A DNA stretch of 64,000 bases from Candidatus Pullichristensenella stercorigallinarum (GCA_018712945.1 DVFZ01000103.1:1-64000), one strand, 5' to 3'; shown: positions 35,052-44,340, counted from the stretch's first letter. Made by a program: numbers and translations. Notes: a model not told the origin generated them from the sequence alone.

Positions 35052-35753
35052 CTAACACGCGCCGCCTTTGATGTATGTAAATAGCGATGCCACGCTCTTC
35101 TCGGAAACCTCATAGGAGATTTCCCGCTCCAACATGTTTTCCAGATAGTGCGCGTCGCTGGAGTTGAGAACGCGCAGACGGGAAACGTCCGCCTGGCAGG
35201 GAAGCTCCCGCCACACCTCCACAGCGGCCACCTCCAATCCCGGCGGCAGAAAACCAAGCACATTGAGCAGGCCGTTGTTGCCGCGGTTGATGTGCGCGGG
35301 CACCGCGGCGCCGCCGCGCGCGTTGATGCGCTCTACCAGTTCGTCCAGCGACAGGGATAGCGCGCTGAGCAGCAAAAGCTCCTCTGTGCCCACCTGCTCG
35401 TCGTCTTCGTTGAGCACCTGCTGCGCTCCGAACAGGTCGGGCCGGTTGGGAATGGGCGGCAGAAAGGCGTGGATTTCCTCGGAAAAATCCACCGCCGCTT
35501 CCACGGTGGGAAAATACGAGAGCAAATGCGCTTCCTCGGCGGTGGTGATTTCCATCGCCGGTAAAAGCATGACGCCCATGGCCGCGCAGGTCTTGGCCAG
35601 CGCCGGCAGGTTGCGGGCGGAATTGTGGTCGGCCACGGCGATTGCGTCCAGCCCCTTGAGCATCGCCATGCCCGCGATGTTGTTCGGCGTCATCAGCTCG
35701 TCGCCGCAGGGCGACAGGCAGGAGTGGATGTGCAAATCGCAGTAAAGCCGCAT
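35052..35753 (-). CDS. PHP domain phosphoesterase
   Basis: 233 aa. The four PHP metal motifs are visible: DLHIHSCLSPCGDE (about 6-19), VADHNSARN (about 41-49), PAHINRG (about 151-157) and NSSDAHYLE near the end. This is the TrpH-like class acting on nucleotide or oligonucleotide phosphates; the exact substrate is not known. It starts one base after the XRE regulator's stop, and the HD gene follows, so the three are one operon. Confidence 0.9.
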   Translation of the reverse strand: MRLYCDLHIHSCLSPCGDELMTPNNIAGMAMLKGLDAIAVADHNSARNLPALAKTCAAMGVMLLPAMEITTAEEAHLLSYFPTVEAAVDFSEEIHAFLPPIPNRPDLFGAQQVLNEDDEQVGTEELLLLSALSLSLDELVERINARGGAAVPAHINRGNNGLLNVLGFLPPGLEVAAVEVWRELPCQADVSRLRVLNSSDAHYLENMLEREISYEVSEKSVASLFTYIKGGAC

Positions 35754-35754
35754 G

Positions 35755-36444
35755 TCACAGCCTCCGTTCCAGTTTTACGCACCGCGCCAGCACGCGAGCT
35801 TCGGCGGCGGGAAGCGTCTGCGAGGCAAACTCGCGGTCGTAGCTCTGCAAATGGATGCGGTTTCCGTCCATCTTGTTGGCCTTGCGCGCGGCCCGCTTGC
35901 CATTTAGGAGGAACAGGGAAATGGCCCCGTCCTCTACCTTCTGCGTAGGCACGCACAAAAGCAGGTCGCCAGCGTGGATGCGGTAGCCGCGCAGGGCGTC
36001 GTCCGGGCAGCGGAAGTAAAATACCTTGTCCGGCGCGCCGCCTTCGATTTTGCCGCCCACGATGGGCACCAGCACATGGTCGATTACCGTGGAATCCTCG
36101 TCCGTCACCGGCACGCGCTTGACCACACCGCCCAGCGCGTCCAGCCAGGCCGCGCCGTCGCCCTCCTGCCGCGTTTCCGGTTCGGAGACGGGCAGTTTGT
36201 AGGGCCGCGGACGGGGGCGCAACGGCACTTCCGGCTCCTGCGCCACTTCCAACTCGGCGGAAACGGGGTTTTCCACACCGAGGATCTTCAATATACGCTG
36301 TGCCTGGCCGTCGGAAACGATGCGGCGGCCGGATTCAATATCCTTGATGACGCCTTCGGCCATGCCGCATTTTTTGGCCAGCGCCTTTTCTGTCATCTTT
36401 GCCTGGATCCGTGCGCTGCGGATGGTTTCGCCCAATCTGCTCAT
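35755..36444 (-). CDS. XRE-type regulator with inactive S24 (LexA-like) domain
   Basis: 229 aa. The N-terminal helix-turn-helix is LGETIRSARIQAKMTEKALAKKCGMAEGVIKDIESGRR in blocks (ARIQAKMTEKALAKKCGM and VIKDIESGRR). A Pro/Arg linker leads to an S24-like fold ending RIHAGDLLLCVPTQ. At the position of the catalytic Ser (D-S-M-x-P) it has DALRGYRIHAGD, so Ser is replaced by Ala and self-cleavage is unlikely; the domain probably serves dimerisation or ligand sensing. GGAGG precedes the ATG by ten bases. It heads the operon with PHP and HD genes. Confidence 0.75.
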   Translation of the reverse strand: MSRLGETIRSARIQAKMTEKALAKKCGMAEGVIKDIESGRRIVSDGQAQRILKILGVENPVSAELEVAQEPEVPLRPRPRPYKLPVSEPETRQEGDGAAWLDALGGVVKRVPVTDEDSTVIDHVLVPIVGGKIEGGAPDKVFYFRCPDDALRGYRIHAGDLLLCVPTQKVEDGAISLFLLNGKRAARKANKMDGNRIHLQSYDREFASQTLPAAEARVLARCVKLERRL

Positions 36445-36469
36445 AAAACAAGTTCCTCCATACAGGGTT

Positions 36470-36499
36470 ATTATAGCACGCGCGGCGGGGGATGGGCAA
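36470..36499 (-). promoter_or_regulatory. Promoter TTGCCC-18-TATAAT of the XRE-PHP-HD operon
   Basis: On the minus strand TTGCCC (36499-36494) and a perfect TATAAT (36475-36470) are 18 bases apart, 25 bases before the regulator start. Confidence 0.65.
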
Positions 36500-36561
36500 G
36501 CAAAAACCATGCGGAAAAGCGCTTCCGGCGCGGCAATTTTAAATATAAATTTATTTTTAAC

Positions 36562-36590
36562 TTGACATAAAATTTTTATTATGATAGATT
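36562..36590 (+). promoter_or_regulatory. Promoter TTGACA-17-TAGATT of the C45 gene
   Basis: TTGACA (36562-36567) and TAGATT (36585-36590) are 17 bases apart in very AT-rich DNA, 49 bases before the gene. Confidence 0.6.
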
Positions 36591-36638
36591 CCCGTCGAAT
36601 AGCCGGCATCTGCATTTTTTAGGATAGGAGAGAGAACT

Positions 36639-37637
36639 ATGCTGCACGCATATCTGCGGGGAACGCATTACGAAATGGGGCTGCAATGGGGGAGGTCGCT
36701 GGCCCGGGAAGGGCATTTCATCCTTGAGAATACGCCGCTCGCGCCCAGCAAAGAGCGCCTTGCCTACGCCGGCGCCTGCCTGCCGGTCTATCAAAAGTAT
36801 TTCCCTGCTGTCTTGGAGGAGATGCGCGGCCTTGCTGGCGGACAGGGCTGCGCGTTTGAGCAAATTGCCGCCGTGCTTTTGAGCATGTATGCCTTGCCGC
36901 CCGCGCATGCCTGCTCCTGCTTTGCGGTTAAAACGCCGCGGGGCGCACTGCTAGGGCGCAACAGCGATTTTTACACTGCCATGGAGGGACGAAACCTGAA
37001 CGCAATCTACGTTCCCGCGGATGGCGGCTATGCCTTTACCGGCAATACCACTGCCTTTATTGAAATGGAGGACGGCGTAAACGCGCGGGGCCTGGCCGTG
37101 GGCCTCACCAGCGTGCCTGCCCGCGCGATTGCGCCGGGGATGAACGCGGGATTGCTGTTGCGCTGCATTCTTGAAACTTGCGCCAGCGTAGACGAAGCGA
37201 TCGGGTTTCTGAAAAGCGTTCCCATTGGTTCGGCGCAGACGCTGACGCTGGCGGACGCGGCGGGGGAGATTGCCGTGGTGGAGTGTGACGCGCGTGGCCT
37301 GGCGGCCGTCCGCCCGGAAGCGGGACAGAGCTGGGTATGTGCTACGAACATGTTTTGCCGACTGCCATCCGCCCCGCCGCCGGACGGGGATGACTGGTTT
37401 GCCCGGCGGCGCTATGAAACGCTCGAGCGCGCGCTGGGCGCAGGCGCGCCCACGGATGCGGCGGGAGCGCAGGAATTGCTCGCGGGCAAGCGAGGTTTCC
37501 TCTGCCAGTACAACCGCGCCGAAGGACGCGATACGGTCTGGTCGGCCATCTACGACCTTGGGAGGGGCGGGATTTTCCGTGCCGAGGGCAACCCCGCCCG
37601 CGTTCCCTTTCGGCGCGACCTTCGTTTTGCCCTGTAA
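36639..37637 (+). CDS. C45 family autoproteolytic acyltransferase/hydrolase-like protein
   Basis: 332 aa Ntn-hydrolase of the acyl-CoA:6-APA acyltransferase type. It begins YLRGTHYEMGLQWGRSLA, the usual start of the family, and the nucleophile Cys lies in HACSCFAVKTPRGALLGRNSDFY (blocks HACSCFAVKTPRG and LLGRNSDF), where chain cleavage before Cys would expose it; the NTTAFIEMEDGVNARGLAVGLT stretch is also typical. Members cleave or transfer acyl groups of peptides, bile acids or beta-lactams, but the substrate here is unknown. AGGAGAGAG precedes the ATG. It stands alone. Confidence 0.87.
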   Translation: MLHAYLRGTHYEMGLQWGRSLAREGHFILENTPLAPSKERLAYAGACLPVYQKYFPAVLEEMRGLAGGQGCAFEQIAAVLLSMYALPPAHACSCFAVKTPRGALLGRNSDFYTAMEGRNLNAIYVPADGGYAFTGNTTAFIEMEDGVNARGLAVGLTSVPARAIAPGMNAGLLLRCILETCASVDEAIGFLKSVPIGSAQTLTLADAAGEIAVVECDARGLAAVRPEAGQSWVCATNMFCRLPSAPPPDGDDWFARRRYETLERALGAGAPTDAAGAQELLAGKRGFLCQYNRAEGRDTVWSAIYDLGRGGIFRAEGNPARVPFRRDLRFAL

Positions 37638-37747
37638 ATGCCGCAAAAATGTCCTGGCAAACGTTACAAACTGTTCATGGAAAGACCATGCTCATACGAC
37701 TTATCCCTGCTATACTGCTCCCGTACCCCAGAAAGGAGGAGATGCGC

Positions 37748-38242
37748 ATGGAAAACGCATTCAGGCGTCTGACCCTGCTTCTGACGTTGCTGCTGGCGCT
37801 TGGCAGCCTGGCGGCGGCGGAGGAGGTTCCCAACCCAAGGCAGGAGATGGCAAGCGCCGCGGAGGTTGAAGCCGCACTGGGTTTCCCCGTGGCCGCGCCC
37901 GAGAATGTCGAGGCGGAATACGTCGTTATCAATGGAACGACTGGCGAAGCAACCTTCCGCGTGGATGAACTCGAGTGTACGCTGCGTGCGGCGCGCACGC
38001 AGGATGACATCTCCGGGCTGTTCATGGAAATGAGCGATCCGGTTGAGGAAGAGCGCGCCGCGGGGGAAGACGCCGTTTCCGTCACATACCGTGCTACGGA
38101 AGAAAATGGCGGTTATGACGTATATACCTGGTTCGTGGACGACGTGCAATATTGCCTGGTACTCCACGGCGAGGCAAGCGCCATGATTGCCGGAAAGATC
38201 GTGGACGGCGTGCTCGCAGCCTGCGCCACGGCGCAGCAGTAA
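37748..38242 (+). CDS. Secreted protein, possibly DUF4367-like
   Basis: 164 aa with a signal peptide (about 1-22, ending SLAAA). The mature part, with VEAALGFPVAAPENVEAEYVVINGTTGEATFRV in blocks (EVEAALGFPVAAPENV and YVVINGTTGEATFRV) and VDDVQYCLVLHGEAS, resembles the small DUF4367-type domain found outside the cell in Firmicutes. No enzyme motif is seen. The second of two ATGs six bases apart is chosen because AGGAGG is then eight bases upstream. Another secreted protein follows after 70 bases. Confidence 0.65.
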   Translation: MENAFRRLTLLLTLLLALGSLAAAEEVPNPRQEMASAAEVEAALGFPVAAPENVEAEYVVINGTTGEATFRVDELECTLRAARTQDDISGLFMEMSDPVEEERAAGEDAVSVTYRATEENGGYDVYTWFVDDVQYCLVLHGEASAMIAGKIVDGVLAACATAQQ

Positions 38243-38312
38243 AAAGGCCATTTTGCGGAGCGCCTTTTCAGCGCCCGTGAAGAATAAATTATAAAAAGAA
38301 AGGATGAAACTC

Positions 38313-39119
38313 ATGAAAAAAACGTTGGCTTTATTCCTGACCTTGGCTATGTTTGGCAGCGCTGCATTTGCGGAGACGGACCCGGTGACCCGCCAGCGTG
38401 ATATAACGGTTGAAGGCGTGACCGAGACGATCAACGAAACGCTCTATACATCCGCTTCCGGCTATACAATCTGGCTGCCGGACGGCTGGACGCTGCAGGA
38501 CGCTGCGGCTGCGGATCCGGCGACAGATGAAACGGCGACAGATGAAACAACGGCCGATACCGCCGGCGATGCCGTAACCGACACCGCTACGGAGGATGCT
38601 GCGACCGGCACCGCCACGGACGATGCCACGTCCGCCGATGCAACGACCGATACCGCTACGGATGCTGCCGCGTCCGACGATGCGGCCACCGGCGATGCCA
38701 CTGCGGATGATGCGGCGGCGACGGATGCTGCTGCTGCGGCGGATGACGCTACGGCGACGGATGATGGCACCCAGTTTGCCGCCGACGTATATGTTCCCGC
38801 CGACAATGCGGATGTGTCTCTGACCGTACAGCCCAGCACTACGCTGACGGCGGACGACGCGGAAGCGTCCCTGCAGGAGGCAAGCTACACCGAGGACGCC
38901 GATGCCACCGTGGGTGAGATTGAATCCTTTACCATGGATAGCGGCGTATCGGCCAGCACCGTCGAAGTCATCAGCGGCGGCGTAGTCTACCGTTACTACT
39001 TTATCGCGGGCGATTCGCTCACCCTTTGCGTGACCGCGCAGTTCCCTGAGGAAGCCACCGAAGGCTATGGCGCGCGCATGGAAGAAATGGTCGCCGGCAT
39101 TGAGTTTGCCACCTGGTAA
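38313..39119 (+). CDS. Secreted protein with an 88-residue Asp/Thr/Ala low-complexity tract
   Basis: 268 aa. A signal peptide (about 1-20) and a short folded piece ending YTIWLPDGWTLQ are followed by a tract of almost only Asp, Thr and Ala (about 64-151, e.g. TDTATEDAATGTATDDA), then a second folded piece starting VYVPADNADVSLTVQPS and ending GARMEEMVAGIEFATW. The tract looks like an expanded insertion in one domain, since both flanks resemble halves of a single lipoprotein-type domain. It would be a highly acidic extracellular linker. An IS element lies 73 bases downstream and its transposase frame runs antisense into the last codons of this gene. Confidence 0.7.
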   Translation: MKKTLALFLTLAMFGSAAFAETDPVTRQRDITVEGVTETINETLYTSASGYTIWLPDGWTLQDAAAADPATDETATDETTADTAGDAVTDTATEDAATGTATDDATSADATTDTATDAAASDDAATGDATADDAAATDAAAAADDATATDDGTQFAADVYVPADNADVSLTVQPSTTLTADDAEASLQEASYTEDADATVGEIESFTMDSGVSASTVEVISGGVVYRYYFIAGDSLTLCVTAQFPEEATEGYGARMEEMVAGIEFATW

Positions 39120-40612
39120 GCGTGAACGCGCGGCTCAGTAGCCGTGAGCGCATAATCATAAAGGGCCGTCCGCCATATAGCGGACAGCCCCTGACCATTG
39201 ACAAACCCCTGCATTTGTGTATAAATGCAGGGGATAATATATAGCCACACACGCCGTAAAGATGCTACCAGCCTCTTGATGTTTTGCACAGCCGCAGTCA
39301 GGAAGCACTGTTCCCGCATGTTCGCAATACCGAGCATGCGGGCATAGCGCAGGCCATGGTTCTCTTTGGCCTCCGCGAAGGAGCGTTCAATCGTTTCTTT
39401 CCGCCTGCCGTAAATCCTCTTGCCACGATGCGTTTTCGTAAAGCCAATGACTCTGTCCAGCGCTCCCTGCCACACATGCCTCTCCACCACCTTTCGGCTC
39501 ATACTCGCCCCAAAGCATTCTCTACGCCTTGCACACCCCTTGCAGACTTTGCTCTCGCAACAGTATTGCCGGTATCCTTCCCGGGTCGTGTTCTTCCATG
39601 TGAGCCGTTGCTTCTCAGGACAGATGTATTCGTCGCGCTCCGCGTCGTAGCCGAAGCGGTACTTCCCGTAGTGTGCGCCTTTGTGTGTGTGCCGCCGGTA
39701 GCCGATTACCCCTTGTATTCCCTTCCTCTCCAGCAGATGCGCGATCCCCGCGTTGTGATATCCCGCGTCCAGTCCCATGTACCTGGGCAGCGTGCCCAAT
39801 CTTGTTTCGATTTCGTCGAGGATCTCGGGCAGCGCAGTTACGTCGTTGATGTTTGCCGGCTCCACATGTACATTTACAATCACGTTGCGCTTGCTGTCCA
39901 CGGTGCGGTGCTCGCTGTAATAAAACCCGTTCGGTTTCCCCTCCCGGCTTTGCTGGCCGCTCTCAGGATCCGTCGTGCTCTGCATCCGCTTCGCGCTTCC
40001 GCCGCCCCTGTGCTCACCGTCTTCCCGCTCAAACGGCTTCTTCCCCAGTTCTTCCCGCTCCTGGTCCACCTGCGCGTCCAGTTCGGCAAGATATGCCTTC
40101 GGCGTGACCGCAACCTCCACCTGCTTCTTTTTGTGCTTGTTTGCCTTGGCCTTGATGTGCGTCGAATCCGTGTACAGAATCCCTCCGCCTACCAGTCCCT
40201 TTTCCACGCATTGCCTCAGGATCTCGTTGAAGATTTGTTCCGCGATGTTATTGTCCCGGAACCGCCGCCGTCGGTTCTGGCTGACCGTCGTTGCATCCGG
40301 CGCCTTCTGCGTCAAATCCAGCCCGCAGAACCATTTGTACGCGATGTTGTAGTTGACCTCTTCTTCCAGTCGCGCCTCCGATTTGATCCCGTACAGATAC
40401 CCTACAAACAGCATCCGAAACAGTATCTCCGGGTCAATGGCAGGACGTCCGTTTTCCGCGCAATACAGCGGCGCGCACAGATCGTAGATGAAACTGAAAT
40501 CCACCGCCCGGTCCACTTTGCGCAGAAAGTGATCTTCCGGTACCATCTGTTCCATGATCACGATCTCCATTTGCTGCTGTTTCTCCCGCCGCTGCTTGAG
40601 CATTTCCTTCAC
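39065..40612 (-). CDS. IS1182-family transposase
   Basis: 515 aa. The N-terminus (QQMEIVIMEQMVPEDHFLRKVDRAVDFSFIYDL in blocks QMEIVIMEQMVPEDHFLRKV and DFSFIYDL) is the DUF772 domain. Likely DDE residues are in YTDSTHIKA, MGLDAGYHN and IERSFAEAKENHGLRY, and a Cys cluster (CCESKVCKGCARRREC) lies before the last. A GTG start is given; an ATG three codons later is possible. The frame has no stop inside the element: it runs about 43 codons past the left end into host DNA and overlaps the neighbouring secreted-protein gene antisense by 55 bases. Confidence 0.9.
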   Translation of the reverse strand: MKEMLKQRREKQQQMEIVIMEQMVPEDHFLRKVDRAVDFSFIYDLCAPLYCAENGRPAIDPEILFRMLFVGYLYGIKSEARLEEEVNYNIAYKWFCGLDLTQKAPDATTVSQNRRRRFRDNNIAEQIFNEILRQCVEKGLVGGGILYTDSTHIKAKANKHKKKQVEVAVTPKAYLAELDAQVDQEREELGKKPFEREDGEHRGGGSAKRMQSTTDPESGQQSREGKPNGFYYSEHRTVDSKRNVIVNVHVEPANINDVTALPEILDEIETRLGTLPRYMGLDAGYHNAGIAHLLERKGIQGVIGYRRHTHKGAHYGKYRFGYDAERDEYICPEKQRLTWKNTTREGYRQYCCESKVCKGCARRRECFGASMSRKVVERHVWQGALDRVIGFTKTHRGKRIYGRRKETIERSFAEAKENHGLRYARMLGIANMREQCFLTAAVQNIKRLVASLRRVWLYIIPCIYTQMQGFVNGQGLSAIWRTALYDYALTATEPRVHAYQVANSMPATISSMRAP

Positions 40613-40730
40613 CGCCTGATTTTCTTTCTGGTTGTGTTGATGTAGTTTTATTCGACGTGAGGGGGCCTTTTCCTTTTGGTTTTTCGGGGGTTTAAAAAAT
40701 TAGACCGTTGACGAGGTTTGTCAACGGTCT
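39193..40730 (-). mobile_element. IS1182-like insertion sequence, about 1.54 kb
   Basis: The ends carry imperfect inverted repeats: TGACCATTGACAAACCCC at the left (39193-39210) and, read inward from the right, AGACCGTTGACAAACCTC (40730-40713), 14 of 18 positions the same. Inside the left end is a perfect hairpin, CCCCTGCATTT with AAATGCAGGGG. No clear target duplication is visible. The right repeat is itself part of a hairpin that acts as the fucI terminator, so the exact right boundary is uncertain. Confidence 0.7.
40692..40730 (-). terminator. Terminator of fucI
   Basis: On the minus strand AGACCGTTGAC pairs with GTCAACGGTCT (40730-40702) and TAATTTTTT follows. It coincides with the right end of the IS element. 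A second hairpin (GGCGGGGC/GCCCCGC, near 40737-40755) lies before it. Confidence 0.75.
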
Positions 40731-40768
40731 GAAAGCGGGGCCATTGCCCCGCCTTCTGCTTTTCAGGC

Positions 40769-42592
40769 TCAGAACTTTCCGTACAGCGCGCCCAGCGCCT
40801 TGCAGGCCCGGAAGTCCGCACCCTCCCGATCCTTGGTGCCGAAGGCGTTCCAGGTGCTGGGACGGAAGATGTCCTTTTCCGGCACGTTGTGCATGCACAC
40901 GGGGATGCGCAGCATGGACGCCAGCGTAATCAGGTCTGCACCAATGTGTCCGTAGTGGAAAGCACCATGGTTTGCGCCCCAGTTGTTCATGACGCTGTAC
41001 ACGTCCGTGAAAGCGTCTGTACCCGTCAGGCGCGGCACGAACCAGGTGGTCGGCCAGGTGGGGTCGGTGCGCTTGTCCAGCGTCTTATGTACTTGTTCGG
41101 GCAGTTCGCACGTCCAGCCCTCGGCAATTTGCAACACCGGGCCAAGGCCTTCAACCATGTTCAGACGCGACATTGTCAGCGGCATGCCGCCCCTGGAGGA
41201 CAGGTGCGAAGAATACCCGCCGCCACGGAAGTAGAACAGGTCGCCATAGCAATACTGCGTGGCGTCAAAGCACTTGGCCGCCTCCTCGGAGGTAATCTCC
41301 CACCAGGGTTTCATGGCCGGTTTGCCGTCTTTTTCGCACTGGCCGGTGGCATCCAGCGTCACCGAGCCGGAGTTGATCAGGTGGATAAAGCCGTCCTTGG
41401 CCAAACCGTCGGGCTTCCAGCCGGTGACGCGCTCCACGGCCTCGGGGCTCCAGTAGGTGCGCACGTCGGCAAAGCCGGGGGCGGTGTTGGCCAGCAGCTT
41501 GCCAAAGAGCATGGCGATGCCGTTGAGCATGTCGTTTTCCGTGGCGATGACGAACGGCTCGCGGATGCCATTCCAGTCAAAGCTGGAATTGAGGATGGAT
41601 TCCATCATGTCGCCATTGGGCATGTGGTCGGTCCACTGGCGCTGGCCCTGGAAGCCTGCGGCAATGGCGTTGTGGCCGCAGCTTTCCTCCACAAAGCCCA
41701 TTTCCGCCAACTTGGGGTTGCCAATCATCAAATCGCGGCCGATCATTACCATCTTCACGCATTTTTCCAGCACTTCGCGCTTCTTTTCCGGGGTATGGGC
41801 CACTTCGGGCGGGTTCTTGTCCCAGCCGAGGGTGATGTTTTCATCCACCCACTGCATGGCGCGCTCGAACTCTTCGGGGTCATAGATGCCCTCGTTCCAG
41901 CGGCGGACAATTTCGGACATGTCTATGGATTCATAGCGCATGCCCAGGTATTTTTCAAACAGCGTCGGGTTAGGGGTGGAACCGGCGATGCCCATGGCAA
42001 TGGAACCCATGGCCATATAGGACTTGCCGCGCATTTCCGCCACAGCCAGGCCGGCCTTGGCAAAACGGAGCAGCTTTTCCTTTACGTCGTCGGGAATTTC
42101 ATTGTTGCCGGCGTCCTGCACGTCATGGCCGTAAATGCCGAAGGCGGGCAGGCCCTTCTGGGCGTGCGCGGCCAGCACTGCCGCCAGATACACGGCGCCC
42201 GGGCGTTCAGTGCCGTTAAAGCCCCACACGGCCTTGGGGGTGAGGGGGTCCATATCCATCGTTTCGGAGCCATAGCACCAGCAGGGGGTCACGGTCAGGG
42301 ATACGCCCACGTTTTCACGCGCGAATTTCTCGGCGCAGTCGGCAGCCTCTTTGAAGCCGCCAATGGTGGTGTCGGCGATGACGCATTCCACCGGCAAACC
42401 GCAGCTGTGGCGCAGGTTGGCCTCAAGGAACGCCTTGGCAGCCTTGGCAAGGCCCATCGTCTGCTCCTCGAGCGATTCGCGCACGCCTCTGCGACGGCCG
42501 TCAATGACCGGACGGATGCCGATCTTCGGCAGCGAACCGCGCAGGCGATGGACGGGTTGTGTCATGGGGATTGCCTGGGGATTTGCCTTCAT
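40769..42592 (-). CDS. fucI: L-fucose isomerase
   Basis: 607 aa, close to the 591 aa of the E. coli enzyme. It converts L-fucose to L-fuculose (and D-arabinose to D-ribulose). The start [27 protein letters not shown] in blocks ([20 protein letters not shown]) and the active-site region [12 protein letters not shown], with the Glu and Asp that hold manganese, are characteristic; [21 protein letters not shown] and [19 protein letters not shown] are other strongly conserved stretches. AAGGAGG precedes the ATG by eight bases. An MFS transporter is encoded divergently; fuculokinase and aldolase are not in the window. Confidence 0.97.
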   Translation of the reverse strand: MKANPQAIPMTQPVHRLRGSLPKIGIRPVIDGRRRGVRESLEEQTMGLAKAAKAFLEANLRHSCGLPVECVIADTTIGGFKEAADCAEKFARENVGVSLTVTPCWCYGSETMDMDPLTPKAVWGFNGTERPGAVYLAAVLAAHAQKGLPAFGIYGHDVQDAGNNEIPDDVKEKLLRFAKAGLAVAEMRGKSYMAMGSIAMGIAGSTPNPTLFEKYLGMRYESIDMSEIVRRWNEGIYDPEEFERAMQWVDENITLGWDKNPPEVAHTPEKKREVLEKCVKMVMIGRDLMIGNPKLAEMGFVEESCGHNAIAAGFQGQRQWTDHMPNGDMMESILNSSFDWNGIREPFVIATENDMLNGIAMLFGKLLANTAPGFADVRTYWSPEAVERVTGWKPDGLAKDGFIHLINSGSVTLDATGQCEKDGKPAMKPWWEITSEEAAKCFDATQYCYGDLFYFRGGGYSSHLSSRGGMPLTMSRLNMVEGLGPVLQIAEGWTCELPEQVHKTLDKRTDPTWPTTWFVPRLTGTDAFTDVYSVMNNWGANHGAFHYGHIGADLITLASMLRIPVCMHNVPEKDIFRPSTWNAFGTKDREGADFRACKALGALYGKF

Positions 42593-42631
42593 ACTGGGAA
42601 CCTCCTTGAAAATTCGGTTAAGGACACATTT

Positions 42632-42660
42632 ATTATATAACCGATTTCTTCGAATAGCAA
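42632..42660 (-). promoter_or_regulatory. fucI promoter TTGCTA-17-TATAAT with flanking inverted repeat
   Basis: On the minus strand TTGCTA (42660-42655) and TATAAT (42637-42632) are 17 bases apart. CGGTTA (42615-42620) and TAACCG (42638-42643) bracket the -10 box and could be an operator for an unlinked repressor. Confidence 0.65.
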
Positions 42661-42779
42661 GCAATTTTTTCAAGTTACATATACAAAATTTTTGCGAATT
42701 GGAAAATATAAGTAGACGGATGCGGTAAAAACTGCTATAATGCACGAGGGATTGAATTTGCCATGGGGGAGGAATACAT

Positions 42780-43955
42780 ATGCGCAGCCGGCAGAGCGCG
42801 CAAAACTGGCTGTATTGCACGCTTGTGGGCGTATTGGGGCTTTACGCAAGCACCTATCAGACCTTGGTGGACCGCCTTGCAGCGCGATTTGGCATGGACG
42901 AGCGTATGATCGGCGTGCTTTTGTCAGTTTATGCCATAGGCTCCTTGTGCAGCGTGTTGGTTTCCGGCATGCTTTCAGACTCCATGGGCAAACGCCGGGT
43001 GGTGCTTTGCGCGGCGCTTTTGATGTGTCTGGGGTTGGTATGCGTAGCAACCGCGGGTGGAACCGTGCCGCTTTTTGTGGGATTGTTTCTTACGGGCGTG
43101 GGCTTTGGGCCGAGCGAATCCATCGGCAGCGCCCTGCTCACCGACGAAAACCCCGGCTCTTCGACCAAATGGATGAACCTTTCGCAGATCTTTTTCGGCG
43201 TAGGTGCCATACTTGCGCCTTTGGCGGCGACATGGTACTTGACCCTGCCGGGCGTGGATGCTTCCGGCGCACTTTTGATCTGCGCGGGCGCGGTGTTTCT
43301 CTGTTGGGCGGCCATGGCGCTTACCTCCGGCGGCAGGCTGCAAACGCCCGCAGGCGCAAGGCGGGAATTGAACGTGTTCAGCGTACTGAAAAATCGGGAA
43401 TTTCTGCTCTATGCAGTGCTGATCTTCGTGTATTTGTGTTATGAGAGCATAGGGCCGGTGTATTTCCGACAGCTTTTCCTAGAGCGCGGCGCCACAGAAG
43501 CCGACGCGAACCTCGCTATTTCCATTTTTTGGGCGGCGATGGTGCTTTTGCGCCTGGTCGGCGTGTTTATGGGCGGCCGGGAGCTTGCCTGCGTGCGATG
43601 GCTTTCGCCGCTGATCGCGGTAGGCGTGGCGGTGGCGCTCCTTGCGCAAAGCAATGGCCTGCGTCTTTTGGGCGTGGTGCTCTATGGTTTTGGTTGCGGC
43701 CCGGTGTGGCCGATGCTGTTTGTGCTGGCATCGCGCGTATTTCCGCATCGCAGTGGCGCCGCCTATGCCACGATGATGCTCTTTTCGATGGCGGGCAATT
43801 CGCTTTCCCCGGCGATTCTCGGCTCAGGCGTGAACAATGTGGAAATTACGTTCATCATCTGCGCTTTTCTTTCCCTGGCGGTTGCCGGGGGCGGCTGGTA
43901 TGCCATGCGGAAATATGCCGCGCCGGTTTCCAGGCCCGCCCGTGGAGAAATGTAA
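42780..43955 (+). CDS. MFS transporter
   Basis: 391 aa, 12 membrane helices. The loop 2-3 motif of major facilitator proteins is present in the form [14 protein letters not shown] (about 63-76). The opening pairs helices with [35 protein letters not shown] (blocks). The substrate is not clear from sequence; divergence from fucI suggests a sugar such as fucose, but drug exporters have the same fold. GGGGAGGAA precedes the ATG by eight bases; a TATAAT box lies at 42735-42740. Confidence 0.82.
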   Translation: MRSRQSAQNWLYCTLVGVLGLYASTYQTLVDRLAARFGMDERMIGVLLSVYAIGSLCSVLVSGMLSDSMGKRRVVLCAALLMCLGLVCVATAGGTVPLFVGLFLTGVGFGPSESIGSALLTDENPGSSTKWMNLSQIFFGVGAILAPLAATWYLTLPGVDASGALLICAGAVFLCWAAMALTSGGRLQTPAGARRELNVFSVLKNREFLLYAVLIFVYLCYESIGPVYFRQLFLERGATEADANLAISIFWAAMVLLRLVGVFMGGRELACVRWLSPLIAVGVAVALLAQSNGLRLLGVVLYGFGCGPVWPMLFVLASRVFPHRSGAAYATMMLFSMAGNSLSPAILGSGVNNVEITFIICAFLSLAVAGGGWYAMRKYAAPVSRPARGEM

Positions 43956-43986
43956 TTCAGAACACGGTTGTTTAACATTTGCGGTG

Positions 43987-44016
43987 TTGACAAATGACGC
44001 GAAAGGATGATATGAT
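43987..44016 (+). promoter_or_regulatory. Promoter TTGACA-18-TATGAT of the M-box leader
   Basis: TTGACA (43987-43992) and TATGAT (44011-44016) are 18 bases apart, directly before the M-box. Confidence 0.8.
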
Positions 44017-44017
44017 G

Positions 44018-44222
44018 CCTACGTTCGGTAGGTAAGGCTCCTGTTGGGATATGGGCTGTTGCCGCAAAATGGTGGAGACACCATGCGCCGGTTTGAACAA
44101 GACGCATCGAACCCAAGGTGCGTTTTAACACAGCTTCACCGCCCTGCAAAGCTAAAGCTCAAACGAATGCACAGGAATGGCTGTATTCCCGTATGTTCAC
44201 CGAACATGCGGGATTTTTTTGT
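44018..44222 (+). promoter_or_regulatory. M-box (ykoK-type) magnesium riboswitch with terminator
   Basis: The core blocks GGTAGGTAAGGCTCCTGTTG and GGATATGGGCTGTTGCC match the M-box pattern GGT-x-AGGCTCCT...GGATA...GGCTGCTGCC, followed by AATGGTGGAGACACCATGCG. A terminator, CCCGTATGTTC with GAACATGCGGG plus ATTTTTTT (about 44189-44221), closes the element. Mg2+ binding should favour termination. The gene downstream is a Mg-type P-type ATPase, which supports the call. Confidence 0.92.
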
Positions 44223-44241
44223 GAAAGGCAGGTGGCGCACC

Positions 44242-44316
44242 ATGGATTATGGCAGTAGTCTTGGCAGAATCGCAAGACGATGGATGCGGTACCGGTACGG
44301 GTGCGTCCGCCCGTAA
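44242..44316 (+). CDS. Possible 24-codon leader peptide between two terminators
   Basis: Peptide MDYGSSLGRIARRWMRYRYG followed by CVRP and a stop. It lies between the M-box terminator and a second intrinsic terminator, 300 bases before the ATPase gene. AGGTGG ten bases before the ATG is a possible ribosome site. Its Arg-rich content and position recall leader frames such as mgtL of Salmonella, which add translation-dependent control to Mg transport genes, but no sequence relation is claimed. Confidence 0.4.
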   Translation: MDYGSSLGRIARRWMRYRYGCVRP

Positions 44317-44340
44317 CGGGAATCTCCGTTTGCTTTTTTG

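Noticed and set aside
38462-38839. Antisense frame rich in Ala, Ser and Val opposite the Asp/Thr/Ala tract
   Set aside because: It is the direct mirror of the repetitive codons and has no start signal.
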